From Gambelia wislizenii (Eukaryota; Chordata; Lepidosauria; Squamata; Crotaphytidae): 64,000 nucleotides of DNA. The DNA is taken from assembly GCA_030847615.1 (NCBI GenBank), contig JAUMIR010000004.1, positions 231,674,501 to 231,738,500 of the forward strand, given 5' to 3'. Positions 1-11,539 of the stretch are shown piece by piece (the stretch's first letter is position 1; every line of letters begins with the position of its first letter). The notes beneath the pieces are model-generated. The model ran no database searches. It saw nothing but the letters and a program-made list of their open reading frames with translations, and was not told where the DNA came from. Position numbers and translations under genes: made by a program.

Positions 1-472
1 CTGGGGATGGTGACGATTGCCTGGAGGCTGAACAGGGCAAATGCCTGTGTCGTTAGGACTTCAGGGCTCTGAGATGGGGCAAGAAATGGTATATTGCCCA
101 TGTAGACAAGCTCATAGCACCCCCCCTCTCTCTCTCACACACACACATGAACAGCAAATGGAAATGCTAACAAATGAGAGAAGGTAGGCTGAACTCTAGA
201 AACTGATAAAGGAATTTTTAAAAAAGAAGGAAAAGAAAAAATGGGAGGGAACATTTGTTTTAATTTGTTGTAAGCTGCCTTGTATCCCATGCTAGGAAAA
301 AGGCAAGATATAAATAAATAAGTAAATGAAATATGCAACCACTTGTTCAAGCTGGAAGTAGTGTACTCCAGGTAAAAGCTTGACCACATATGCCTGCTGA
401 ATATATGAACTACGGTAGCTCTTAAGCCTCTGTAAAGAATGTACAAATAAGGAAACCTAGATTGAAACCTGG
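1..472. other. Intergenic; LINE tail only
   Basis: Contains a CA-type microsatellite near 130-147 and an L2-like 3' tail at about 270-332 (TAAGCTGCCTTG, then ATATAAATAAATAAG). Nothing else was recognised. Confidence 0.5.
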
Positions 473-2056
473 GGTCTGTTAAACAGTGAAAATACTCCTC
501 ACAGAATGTGAGAAGAATCCTACCTGTATTTTGGGGATCCTGCATTGTTATGCCATATCAGGAAGGAGGGGGACCAAAAAATGTAAAAAAAACTCCTAAG
601 GAAAAGCCTTTGCAGTTTTTTCCAGAGTTAAAAAAAAAAAAAAAACAGCAAGGGGAATGCGCATTCCTGATTGTTGGGACACACAATATGATATTAATCA
701 CTTTCCCATAGGAGCGGAAGTGCAAAGCTGATTGACTGGGCAAGCGCAGGGAATGGGGCTTGCTAACAAGGCAAGTGCCCACTGCCACCATGTTGGATTT
801 TTTCCTTAGCGAGTGAGTGCTAAAGCAAGAAAATGGAGTGGTGGGTTTTTGTTTTGTTTTGTTGCTTCTATGTTAAATTGAAAAATTGCTCTTTCGCATC
901 TTGGACATCGTGCTTTTTTAAAAAGTTCAGTGGTGGCAAACTGAGGTAAGTGCAAATGTAGGGTTGCCATAATTCTCTTTCACAAAACCAGGACAAAAGT
1001 ATATGGGATTGGATTGAGCAGATTATTGGCAGCCCCACACACACAAACAAATCAGATTTTTAGATTTAATATTGCTTTATCGCATATTTCAGTAGTAGTA
1101 GTAGGAGTTATCATCATCATCATTTATTTATTTATATCGTACCATCAATTTACATGGTGCTTTACAAGTACAACAATCAAAAACAGTGGGTCCTAGAGAT
1201 ACAGTGGGTCCTGGTGTTACAGAGCAGGTGTTGCTTGTTCTCTGCTCTGGAAGTTTGCAAAGATGGCACAAAGCCAATGTCTCTCCTGTCTTAGGCCAGA
1301 GTGTGGAAAAAAAAATGTTTGGACTACAATTCCCAAAATCATGCCAGCCAGCATGGCCATCACCTTCTATAGGCCTAACTCCTGCCAATGAGAGTCACAG
1401 CTGCCTCCAAATAATGTACATTCTGCCTCCAAACACAGAGTTGATACCCCTGCTTTAAAAAACAAAACAAAAATGCTTGAACATGGTATGTGATACTTAC
1501 ACCTTGTTGCTGGCATACACAAAACCTTTCTCCCTCACTCCACATCCTGATTTGTGTAATGCTTTAAAAAACTATTTTGCAGAGATAACAGCAGACAATA
1601 CAGGAGCAGGTTTTCTGCCCTCCAAAAATTAGAGTTGCCTGATTGAGATCTGGAGGGAGTTCCAGCAGTTTAAATGGTTGTGCAGAAGAGGGAATTCCAG
1701 CAGCTGTTGTTTGTTCTCTGGTCACAAGACAAGCAAGGCCTGCTAAAATTCCCTCTTCTATATAACCATTAAAGGTGCTGGAAATGTTTTGGCCTCTGGT
1801 CCGACTAAGGAGGAATCCAGGATTTGGTGCTTCAACTGGCCCAGCGGGCTGGGACATTTTTAGTCCCTTCAATCCTGGTTTTCCAGGACATATGGCAACC
1901 CTATGCAAATGTGAATAAATCACTCATGGATGCCATCTTGTATGCAAAGCTTATGGGTGCAAAAACATTGTTAAGACTAGTCACAGTTGCTGCAACACAC
2001 CATTCATTACTATGAGGCACTCCGGGATTTTTTTTGCCTCATATAGACAAGCCCCT
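473..2056 (+). mobile_element. Non-autonomous DNA transposon, split by a younger insertion
   Basis: Parts 473-950 and 1912-2056 join to match the elements at 4192-4866 and (reversed) 53168-53807. All share TGAAAATA-TCCTC near one end, CATGTTGGATTTT in the middle and TATAGACAAGCC at the other end. The ends are short inverted repeats around GGGCTTGTCTA. No transposase frame is present. The superfamily is not certain. Confidence 0.75.
959..1903. mobile_element. hAT-like element nested in the previous transposon
   Basis: Terminal inverted repeats TAGGGTTGCCATA at 959-971 and TATGGCAACCCTA at 1891-1903. Flanking 8-bp duplications TGCAAATG lie at 951-958 and 1904-1911. The TAGGG end plus 8-bp target duplication is diagnostic of hAT. 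The 945-bp interior has no transposase frame but carries a reversed LINE tail (about 1100-1175) and a short MITE (about 1310-1445). Confidence 0.88.
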
Positions 2057-2573
2057 GGAAACACAAAAGTGAATGGAAATAGGAAAATGTGAAGGCCTTT
2101 CCTCAGTAGCCAGTTTGGACAACTGATAAACAAGGGTCAGAGCACTCCATCCCTCCTTTGGCAGCCCACAAGGTCACCTGGAAGGAATTCTATACACTCA
2201 CTTTTGTGGAATTCCTGGTCAGCAAAGGTGACCAAGTGAATTATTAAATACAGGAATAAAATAGATCCATAAAAAAGAAAACACAAGTAGCAAAGTGCAG
2301 TCAATAAAAACTATCAGGAAATCAATAGAACCACCAGAAACACAAGCCAATTATTTAAAGCCTTGAAGAATAAAAACATCTTAAACTAAAGTCTAAAACT
2401 GTGCTGCTCAAAGGTTTCTAGATTGGTCCTGGCTGGTGAGCCATTGGCTGTTGTTCCCTGGCAAGTTTCCAGGAAAGAAAGAAACAACTGAAGCAAACTA
2501 GCAAATGCCCTGGGATACTGGAAAATAATAATTGCTGGTGAGCCTGAGAAACACTAGTCTAAGATGTGGTACA

Positions 2574-2793
2574 ATAGGACCCCCGTATCCACTGATTTAG
2601 TTACTCATGGGACACAAAACAGCGCATCTACCATAGTCTTCCTAGAAAATGCATCCTCTCTAGCCATTTTCTAGGTCCTCCAAGGCAACTCGATGGTATT
2701 TTAAACTGGAAGTCCCATTATTTTCAATGGTGTTCACTGTTATCCATGAGGCCCCCCAGAACCAATCCCCAGTGCATATGGCGGTACTACTGT
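2574..2793. mobile_element. Degenerate Tigger-like MITE
   Basis: Starts ACCCCCGTATCCACTGATTT and ends with CATATGGCGGTACTACTGTA, the pattern of the Tigger-type MITEs elsewhere in the window but more diverged. Confidence 0.55.
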
Positions 2794-4191
2794 ATCTCTG
2801 AAATTCTGGGGGGGGGCTTCATAAACTGGGTGCCAACATTGACACAGACCCTCACTGCTGAGTCATTATTTCCTTAGTCTCAGAAGACAGACATGTGGAA
2901 AGGGGGTCTCTAAAGCAGATTTTTGAAACTTTTTTTTTTACTAACGTCTCAGAATTCCCCAGCTAAAATAGCCAAAAGCCATGTCCAAAAAAGTAGTGTT
3001 TCCAAAATCTACAAGCATTAGGCGAGCTCAAATGGGAAAAAGCAATTCTTCAAGGACTCTGGTTCCAAGCTATTTGGGGCTTTATATCATGTCATAGCTT
3101 AATTCTAGAAAATGTACATCAATCATGTAGAGAACATCAGCAACAGGCAGCAAATAATCCTGATAGCCTTTTTGTGAGGCAAAATGGGGTGGGAAGGAAT
3201 TAAAGAAGTCAAGCTACTAAACTAACAGGACTCTTGTTTTATTATATTCAAATGCCTGGCCAGCCAATTAGATATGCTCCAAATTCTCAGCATCTATATA
3301 ATAAGAATTAAAGTGATGCTTCATTTAAAAGTCCACCTTGCAACAGAATAATTAAACAGATATGACAGCTGCTGAATCAAACGTCTGTGTTAACAACTGC
3401 TGAAGAGGTTTTGAAAGGCTGTACACTTCCAAGAGCCAATGGAACTGAAAGCCAATGAAGAGGGTAATTGCCTTGGCAAGATATTAAAATGCCATTATCA
3501 AAAGTAGGACTTATATCATCTTGTGGCACACATGTTAAATAGAAACAGACCCCCATTGTTCAGGACAACTTGATGCTTCTGAAGCCTTCCAGCTTCAAAT
3601 GCATTTCCAAGGGTAACTTAACACACATGGAAACAGACTGCTGATTAGAGGCCAAACGGTATACACCCATTCATAGCACATTTGATACACGCTTAGCAGA
3701 AAGTTCCAAAGACAAAGAACAGCAACATTCCACCTTTACTGGGTAGTTGTTTTTGAAGACCACAAGAATTCAAGTTTATTTTATTTTATCTTTCCTACGT
3801 ACTCTCACTTGTAGAAACTTCATTACAGTGCAAAGCCAAGCATTCTTGATCTGTGTGTTTTTCATGTCTTTCTGTCTTATTAGCTGCCTTGAATCGCAGG
3901 TTTGAGAAAAAGTTAGAATATAAACAAACCACAATATGATACATATAATTGAGTGGGAGAAGGGGGAAGCCAAAACCACTATTGATTGGAAAGATGCTTC
4001 TCTTTAACACCTCTTTACCATACCATCCTGAACACACCAACCTCTCCCGCTTTTGGAAGTAATGCAACCCCATGGACCATATTTTCCCCATCTCTGAATT
4101 ATAGCTATCAGTATGAAATATTCCAATTAATATTATATTATATTATACCTTAACTTTTATATTAAAAAAAAGGAACCATCCCCTTCTCTGA
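2794..4191. other. Intergenic, no gene seen
   Basis: AT-rich unique-looking sequence. An L2-like LINE tail (TTAGCTGCCTTGAATC, then ATATAAACAAACC) lies at about 3875-3930. Confidence 0.4.
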
Positions 4192-4866
4192 GGGCTTGCC
4201 TAGACGCTGAAAATGCTCCTCGTGGAATTCAGGAATACCTTTTGTCCCAATGGGATCCTGCATCATTTTGCTGTATTTGGAACGGGGGAGCGAACTCCAA
4301 ATACTCTGTGGGAAAAGCCTTTTCCTGACTTTAAAAAAACTTTTTAAAAACCTCTGACTTAAAAAAACCTGACTTAAAAAAAAAACTCTAAAGGAAATGT
4401 GTATTCCCACTCATTGGGACAACTGATTCGCTTTGCTGTGCTTTCCCAAAAAGAGCAGAAGTGGAAAGCTGTTTGGTCAGACATGCACAGGGGTGGAGCT
4501 TGCCAACAAAGCATAGCTCAGAGCTTGTCAGCAAGGCAGCGCCTGAACCACTATGTTGGATTTTCGCAATAGCAATTGTGCGTTGAGGTGACAAAACAGC
4601 CTTTTTTCTGTTTATTTAAGTTGAAGATTGCATTTCAGCACCTTGGATTTGCTTTAAAAAAATACTGTTTGGCAGCAGCAAGTGGTGACAATAAAAATGT
4701 GAGTAATTTACTCACACCTGCCATCTTGATTTGCAGGCTGCCCATTTTGCGTATGGTTTCACATGCCTGTGATCTAGAATAAAAACCACGGAGACAAATG
4801 AAAGCTGCTGCACATTGGTGCTACTGCACATCAGTCCACATTTTATTGCCTCATATAGACAAGCCG
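4192..4866 (+). mobile_element. Intact-length copy of the GGGCTTG-ended MITE
   Basis: Begins GGGCTTGCCTAGACGCTGAA and ends CATATAGACAAGCC. It aligns by eye along its full length with the split copy at 473-2056 and the reversed copy at 53168-53807. No coding capacity. Confidence 0.75.
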
Positions 4867-4969
4867 GGGTAGAGTGGCAAAAGGCCTTTTTGAATGCCAG
4901 ATGGGAAAATGGCAGTGGCTAAGGTGGCTGGCCCCATGAGGCAGTGCTGGTGCTTTCCCCGTTCCACAG

Positions 4970-5072
4970 AATGACCCTCGACTTATCCACAGGTCATACC
5001 AAAATCCATAATTTTGGCCCCCAACACCCTCAAATTATACATGAGTTGATTTATACATAAGTATATACGGTA
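4970..5072. mobile_element. MITE fragment ending ATATACGGTA
   Basis: Contains ACCCTCGACTTATCCAC and GATTTATACATAAGTATA followed by TACGGTA. The end motif is the inverted form of the TACCGTATAT ends at 29604-30166, so it may be a relative. Confidence 0.4.
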
Positions 5073-5114
5073 TTTCCATAACATGATCTGTATGTATGTG
5101 CTGCAAATTCTTGC

Positions 5115-5160
5115 TGAAGCTAAGCAGGTTTAGGTCTGGTCTGTGCCTGGATGGGCACCC
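5115..5160 (+). mobile_element. 5S-rRNA-derived SINE fragment
   Basis: GAAGCTAAGCAGGTTTAGG followed by a GCCTGGATGGG-like stretch matches the 5S rRNA internal control region. Only this piece remains. Confidence 0.6.
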
Positions 5161-5189
5161 CATGGGATGGGCACCCCATGGCCTGATCA

Positions 5190-5422
5190 CAGTGGGCCCT
5201 TGGTATCTGCTGGGGTTTGGTTCCAGGACACCCAGTGGATACCAAAATCCGTGAATGTTCAAGTCCCATTATATACAATGGCATAGTAAAATGGTGTCCC
5301 TTATATAAAATGGAAAAAAAAATCAAGGATTGCTTTTTGGATTTTTTGGAGGGGGGGAATATTTTCAAGCTGTGAATGGTGGAAATCGTAGATGCAGAAT
5401 CCATGGATATGGAGGGCTGACT
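5190..5422 (-). mobile_element. Tigger-like MITE, reverse orientation
   Basis: Contains CTGCTGGGGTTTGGTTCCAG, then GTCCCATTATATACAATGG, and ends with ATCCATGGATATGGAGG. It is the reverse of the copies at 20754, 41980 and 63291. Confidence 0.8.
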
Positions 5423-5606
5423 ACAGAATGTGTGTGTCTTACACACACACACACAGAGTGAGTAAGCAGTTGTCTAAAGTAAAGATACACATAATAACTT
5501 AGCTGTGGCCAGGATCCAACAGGATATTTAAGCTAGATCTATTTGCTTCCCCCAGAATCTACATAAACACACCAGCAAATGGGACATTAGCTATCTTTAA
5601 TTCAAG

Positions 5607-5843
5607 CCAGTATGGTGTAATGGTTTCAGCACTGGATGACTCTGAAGACCAGGGTTTGAGTTCCTATGCAACCATGAAAACTCCCTAGGTGACCTTGGCC
5701 AAGTCACACTTTCTCAACCTCAGAGAAAGTCAAAAGCATAACAAATAACCCCTTTGAACAAATCTTGCCAAGAAAACCCTGTGACAGGGTTGTCTTAGGG
5801 TTGCCATAAATTGGAAAAGACTTGAAAGCAGACAACAACAACT
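5607..5843 (+). mobile_element. tRNA-derived SINE, Sauria-like tail
   Basis: Pol III A box TATGGTGTAATGGTTT and B box GGGTTTGAGTTC are followed by GACCTTGGCCAAGTCAC, CAAATCTTGCCAAGAAAACC and the tail TTGCCATAAATTGG plus ACAACAACAAC. Length is about 237 bp. Confidence 0.8.
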
Positions 5844-6879
5844 ACTTCTTGTTTACTCTGTGCTTTCCGCAAGCATTTTGATGTATTATCAAGTTTATCA
5901 AGTGCAAAACAAGGCATGTACATTTTGTTTTGTATTCAGCTTCCTGGTGTAGTTCTGTTTCAAAGATCTGTGCAAGGAAGGACTAGTGTCATTGTCACTG
6001 GAGACACTGCACCCAAAGCCAATCCTTTGCTACGGTATCTCTTAAGACAACAGGTTGCAACATCCAGCAAACTATTACAGAGCTACCACTCCTGTCTCTT
6101 CTGAAAGATGCTTTAAGTGTCCCCATCCCTTGCTATAACCAATCACTTCTGATGAGGCTTTCTTCAACTTGCTCAGTAGGAGGGGAAAACATAAGCCTGG
6201 CTGCTCTGCTTTTTGTTCTGTGTTGCTGCAAGCTGAAGGCAATAGCATGATAATGATGGATATTGCTGTTGTTGATTACGATGCTAATGACATCGATACC
6301 TCCCATGTTTCAGAAAGAAAATTGCCAGCATGGATTTTTTCCAGTGAGAGAGTACAAAATGCACCAGGCATCAGTCTGTCACCACAAATAAAATGCAGCA
6401 AAGGCTTCCCTCCCCCTTTTCCTTTTTCTAAATTAAATTGCTACGCAGCAAAGGGAAGATACATACACACTTCTCCCTTACACACTTTTGGGGTGTCTTT
6501 TTTTTTCTTATTTTTTTTGGCAATGCAGGCTGTGAGTGAAGAAGGTGGGGAAGAGCAGCAACCTGACATTATTGTTAACAGTTTTGCATTTTTGTCTTTT
6601 CCAAACGTTATTTATGAAGAGATCAACCTGGAGAAGGATCACCATGTCTGCCAGGAGGGAGGGAGACTGGAGGCAAGACGGAGTGATTTGCAAACAGAGA
6701 GAGAAAGAGAGAGGGAGGAAGAGAAAGAAAGAGAAGCCCTCACCAAACCCATCTCCTCCTCCTAGACTCTGTCAATTGCTGGACCGATCCCCCTCCCCAA
6801 CATCAAGCATTTGCTAATCTTCCCCAGACGACTAGACACTACCAAGATCGCCACACCTATGCGGTCTGGGTGGCTCCTA
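5844..6879. other. Intergenic, unassigned
   Basis: No repeat or gene is recognised. A 198-codon open frame at 6169-6765 is dismissed: it has low-complexity EREREREEEK and poly-F stretches and no known family. Confidence 0.35.
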
Positions 6880-7440
6880 TATTCTTACCTGGCAAATGTT
6901 GTATCAGGCAGCACTAGTCAAGGCATCTGCCTCTTGGCGCTCCATCTGCTACACTGCTGCTGTTCCTCTTTGCATCCTCGTCTCCTCCACCTTCCTGACG
7001 ATTTGCAATAAGGGAGCGAATGGTGGAAGAGGGGGCGAACCCTCTTTGCTTAGGGTGGAAAAGAAATCCCGGTGGAGGGAGGTTTGAGTGGGTCTAACTG
7101 GCCATCCTAGCAAAGGATAAGCGATCGATGCCTCACTCCCTCCCGCCCTTGCAAAGAACCACACTAAATGGTGCCGCTTGCCGTCCTTTTCCTTTTTCTA
7201 CACCTCTGGTTTCCAGCTGGTGCTGAGAGCCTCCACTCGCCACCCAGCGACGCCGCCTAGCCCCGCCGCCAGGGGGCGCTGCTAGAGCTCCGGCTGCCCC
7301 TCTGCAATGCATCGCAGGGAAAGTTGCAAGAGAGGTACAATGTAAAAGCCAAACCTCTTTTCCGGGGGTTACAAATGGGGCATTTCCAGTAAAGATGTGA
7401 AGGAGGGGGGGAAACCCGGGAAAATTCAGAAAAAAACCCG
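6880..7440. promoter_or_regulatory. Moderately GC-rich patch, possible promoter or insulator
   Basis: CpG content rises here compared with the flanks, and a strong CTCF motif lies inside. In human, the KIAA0319 5' end lies on this side of TDP2 in the same orientation, so this could be its promoter. That is synteny-based guesswork; no exon was recognised. Confidence 0.3.
7267..7282 (+). promoter_or_regulatory. CTCF-type binding motif
   Basis: CGCCAGGGGGCGCTGC matches the CTCF core (CCASYAGRKGGC) at every core position, read on the plus strand. It is in a GC-rich patch between repeat blocks. Confidence 0.7.
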
Positions 7441-7444
7441 ATTC

Positions 7445-8019
7445 CCCCCAATAATAATAATAATAATAATAATATTTATTCATATTCCACCTTTTCCTAG
7501 GGAATCAAAGCAGAGCACAACATAATTATAACAATAAAATATTATGACAATAAAAGCTCAGAGTTAAAAAACAATTCCATATCCCATCACTCCCCCCATC
7601 ATAACAACAACAAAGAACAATAAAATAGAAATTAAACTGCAGAATATATTAAAAATTTCAAATACAAATTCAATACAATTGCGGGTAGCTTTGTTTTGTT
7701 TTTTTTTATCTGGAAGGCTAATCTGGAAAGGCCTGCTGGAAGAGATCTGTCTTAACCTTTTCCTAGGGAATCAAAGCGGAGCACAAGATAATTATAACAA
7801 TAAAATATTATAGCAATAAAAGCTCAAAGTTAAAAAACAATCCCATATCCCATCTCTCCCCCCATCATAACAACAAAGAACAATAAAATAGAAATTAAAC
7901 AGCAGAATATATTAAAATTTTCAAACACAAATTCAATAAAATTGCATAGATTTGTTTTGGGGTTTTTTTGATCTGGAAGGCTAATCTGGAAAGGCCTGCC
8001 GGAAGAGATCTGTCTTAAC
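7445..8019 (-). repeat. Reversed LINE tail with a 0.26-kb tandem duplication
   Basis: An AAT microsatellite (7451-7476) leads into TATTCCACCTTTTCCTAGGG, the reverse of an L2-like tail. The segment 7491-7756 is repeated at 7757-8019, both starting CTTTTCCTAGGGAATCAAAG and ending GAGATCTGTCTTAAC. The copies differ by scattered substitutions and small gaps. Confidence 0.85.
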
Positions 8020-8479
8020 GGCTTCTAGGATGGTAATATTCCTGAAGCCTTTTTGTTTTTGTTTTCCCGAAAAAATGAAAAAGAGGAAGATGTTCCCTAC
8101 AGTTCGTGAGATTGTTGCTCCATTTGTTACAAATAAAATTTTTAAAATAAGTAGCATTAAATTCAGTTTGTAAAAATTATAATACTAGTATTTTTACTAT
8201 ACCAACTGTGATCATTTTATGCCAAATCAAATTGTATGTAGTCATATTTTATATTCCTAAAGTAACAGAGTGACTTTCACTCTGTAAAGAGTGCTAATGT
8301 TGCCTTTTTTCAATTTTCCCAAAAATGTCCATTTTTTTCTTGGGGAAAAAAAAAATTAAAATCCACCCCTCCCCCGCATGGATGGCTTAAAAATTTCCGG
8401 AAATTTTACATTTCTAATTTGCAGGTCATATGTGGAAAATACAGGGGATTTTCAACGCAGACAATCTTGCATTGAAGGA
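8020..8479. other. Intergenic, nothing recognised
   Basis: AT-rich sequence without a recognisable gene or repeat. Confidence 0.35.
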
Positions 8480-9010
8480 AACTTCATGAATTTCTGATTG
8501 AGATCAGGGTTCAAATCCCCCCTGCTCAGCCATGAAAACCTATGGGGTGATCATTGGGCAAGTCACAATCTCTCAGCCTTAGAAGGCAAAGACAGACCCC
8601 TTCTGAACAAAATTTCGGAACAAATCTTGCCAAGAAAACCCTGTGATAGGCTTGCCTTGTGTGTGTGTGGCCTGTCAATTTATGGCATCCCCATGAATTT
8701 CTTCTTTTTCTCTCTCATAAAGACTATTTATTTGATTGTATATTAGGATTCTTTTTCAGAATCAGGTAGGTCCACATCCCTATGAATTTCATGTGGTGTT
8801 CTTAGGCAAGGAATACCCAGAGGTGGTTTTGCCAGTCCTTTCCTCTGAAATGTAACCTACAGCACTTGGTATTTCTTGGTGGTCTCCCATCCAAGTATTA
8901 ACCAGGGCTGACCCTGCTTAGCTTCCACCATCAGATGGGATCTGGTGCCTTTAGGGCCAGGTTTGTCTTAGGATCACCATGAATTGGAAACGGCTTGAAG
9001 GAGCACAACA
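8480..9010. mobile_element. tRNA-type SINE interrupted by a reversed 5S-type SINE
   Basis: 8480-8655 is a tRNA-derived SINE body (B box GGGTTCAAATCC, then CAAATCTTGCCAAGAAAACC). Its tail (GATCACCATGAATTGG, CTTGAAGG) resumes at about 8970-9010. Between them lies a minus-strand SINE whose head, GGAAGCTAAGCAGGGTCAGC and TTGGATGGGAGACCACC when reversed, is 5S rRNA-like. The inner SINE tail is itself interrupted at about 8703-8782. Confidence 0.72.
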
Positions 9011-9229
9011 AGCAGATGGAGAAATAATCTACACTGTATGCAGAATAACCCAATTTAAACAGGCCTTCATCTGCATATACCTGGATAGGACTGAACTGTA
9101 AAAGGCCCGTTACAATTCATTTTAGGAACCATTTATTATTACAAGGCCCTTGATCTTCTAATAGGTGAAGAGTGACCAAAACAAGATTTCTGATTTCCAG
9201 AAAGGGGAGTTAGCTTGGATTAACTAATC

Positions 9230-9360
9230 CAGTGGTTCCTAACCTGTGGTATTGTTGGCCCCTCAGGTATTGTTGAAGTATAAATCCCATAATCCATCAT
9301 TGCCCATGCTGGCTTGACCCGAGCTTCGGGGAGATAATCCAACAACAACAGGAACCACTG
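9230..9360. mobile_element. 131-bp hAT-like MITE
   Basis: Perfect 10-bp terminal inverted repeats CAGTGGTTCC and GGAACCACTG. The flanks AACTAATC and AACTCATG are a plausible degenerate 8-bp target duplication. Confidence 0.7.
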
Positions 9361-10910
9361 AACTCATGCACAAGGCAATGAGTGGGAATAATCTAAGGTA
9401 TATATGGGACAGGCTGGACAATTTCTACATATCCAAAGGCTTTTATTTTTGCCTCATCACCCTCTGGAGGGTCACACAGACTGCCTCAAATGTTAAGAGG
9501 GGAGCAGAACTGTGTGGAAGCCTACTTCTGGTTTTTGGAAAAAAAAATTGTTTTCATTTCATGTTTAATAGTGCAAGAGGGCTCTGCAAACTATTTTAAA
9601 GCTGCACTGCAGCTCCTGAAGGTTTGCCAGAAAAAGGACAGCCCTAAAAAGCCAAAACTGTGACTTTGGTGGAAGAGACATATAAGCACAAGGGTGGGTC
9701 AATTCTTTCAGTCTGAGCCACATTCAGTTTCAAAGAAGACTTTCAGGGTGATATTTCAGTGGTGGGTGGAAGCAAAGGCAAAAAATTAAGGACCCAAGCC
9801 ATTAAGTGTATTGTAGGTAGATTAAAGCTTTTATTGTTAGGAACGTTAGGTAGATGCATTTCAATCTTTTAGACCACGTGGAAAACATATGCAAGCTCAG
9901 AAAGTAATAAATGATGCTATCATGAGGAACTGGTGTGGCTACCAAGGAAAGCCCAGAGGGCCAATTGGTATTCCAGAAGGGCCAGATTATGTGCCAAGGC
10001 CTGAGGTTCCCCACCTCATATAGGAGGACCTAGTAATGGACATATTACCAGGAAATGCAGAGGGAACAAAGCAGAAAGAACATGACTTGACCTCCAACCT
10101 CACACCTCCTGCTATTTGCATCAAGAGCTTTTTTCCAGGCCACCTCAGGAAAGGTTACAATGCAATTGCTATTCGAAATCAGGAAAATATTCTCAACGTT
10201 TTTTTCCCCAAAAGGAAGAGGGTCATGTAGAAGACACAATAACGTATCATCTTGACAGTAACGTTGCCTAGATCCTCTGTAATAATGGAAGGGGGAAATG
10301 GCCAAATTAAAGCTGTGTCCCTCCAGCTTTAGATATCTAGGAGTCTGGATAACGAAAAATGACAATCAGACCATAATATGGAACTACAGATCAATCTCAA
10401 AATGGATAAAATGGAGCACTGGTTCTACTACATCACTCCACTATCTGTTTTAGGAATCAGTTCCAGGTTCTGGGAGGTCCTTGGGCAAGATAGTTGCACT
10501 GGACCCTTCAACCTGAGCACTCCTTTCTCACCACCATTGCCACTTCTTATTCAGAGGCCTCTCCCTTTGAGTCCAATCCATGCCATATCTCAAAAGGGAG
10601 ACAGTAAGTCATGCAGAGCACTAGCTCCTTTTCCTAGCTTTCCCCATTAGATGGGAGTGGTTCCAACAGTAGATTCCATGGGTTAGTGCTCCAGGGACTT
10701 GGCCCTCTACTGGTAGATGAGCCTTGACCAGTGATAGAAGACCTCTGCCCCAAGTCCTCCTCATTATGAAGCAGCAACCTCTCACGTCACAGCTAGGGAA
10801 GCATAGGACATTTCAGCGATACACCTTTAGTCCTAGGACTGCCAGTCCACAGTAAAAAGATGAACTGCAGTTTTTCCCATCTCAGCTACTGAAAATCGTG
10901 GCACAAAGAA
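9361..10910. other. Intergenic, no gene seen
   Basis: Unique-looking sequence downstream of TDP2. The open frames are short and lack family features. Confidence 0.4.
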
Positions 10911-10928
10911 GAATCCTTAAAGTCCATC

Positions 10929-10953
10929 TTTATTAAACACAAGATAATTTATT
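10929..10953 (-). terminator. TDP2: Candidate TDP2 polyadenylation signals
   Basis: Two AATAAA hexamers read on the minus strand, at 10934-10929 and 10953-10948, about 305-330 bases past the stop codon. They give a plausible 3' UTR of about 0.33-0.35 kb. No transcript evidence is available here. Confidence 0.5.
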
Positions 10954-11257
10954 TACAACAGTATTTAAGATGTATTGAATGATTTTGTTCTAAACTGGGG
11001 AAATACATATGAAATATCTAAAACATAAAAACATTCATTTTGCATGAGTTAACATTCTCCCAGAGGGCACATAAACTGAAAGAAGATAAAATTGTATGAC
11101 ATGGTATTTCACACCAGCAACAACACAAGGAGTAGATTAATTCCTTGGAAGTGTGAATATGAAAAATTTTTTGGAAAGGGTTTAAAATTTAGCAAGATGT
11201 TGGATGCTGAGAGAAGGGAAAATTGGAAAAGTGCCTTTAAAAACAACCTTTTTTTGT

Positions 11258-11539
11258 TTAGAGAACCACATCAAAATTACAAAACAGACCCCAGTGATCA
11301 CTAACAAATCTGCCACAATCTAGTTTTTCAAGCCCAATTAAATCCAAACTCTTAGGAATAATCTGTCCACCAGAAGAAGCCGCTCGGATGAAGATGCGAT
11401 CAAACCGCACTTTGTACTTGTAACATGCCTCCAAATTAGTGTTTTGGCTTGTATCCCATGTGTAGTGGCAATGTTCTGGCTTGCCCAAGAATTCCCAAAT
11501 ATCCAGAATATTATTTGGTAACCCACCTATTTTAGCAAC
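11258..11539 (-). CDS. TDP2: TDP2 coding exon 7 with stop
   Basis: Encodes the last 93 residues, from VAKIGGLPNN through GLEKLDCGRF and SDHWGL (His367) to DVVL, then TAA at 11260-11258. The acceptor is CCATCAG. This is the strongest single-exon match to TDP2 in the window. Confidence 0.97.
   Translation of the reverse strand, partial: VAKIGGLPNNILDIWEFLGKPEHCHYTWDTSQNTNLEACYKYKVRFDRIFIRAASSGGQIIPKSLDLIGLEKLDCGRFVSDHWGLFCNFDVVL

Noticed and set aside
6169..6765. 198-codon open frame on the plus strand
   Set aside because: It starts at a non-ATG codon, includes poly-Phe and ERERER low-complexity stretches, and shows no known domain or splice-supported structure.
8790..8990. Possible genuine 5S rRNA gene
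   Set aside because: Only the internal control region is similar; the rest is SINE body and tail, and copies recur elsewhere in the window.
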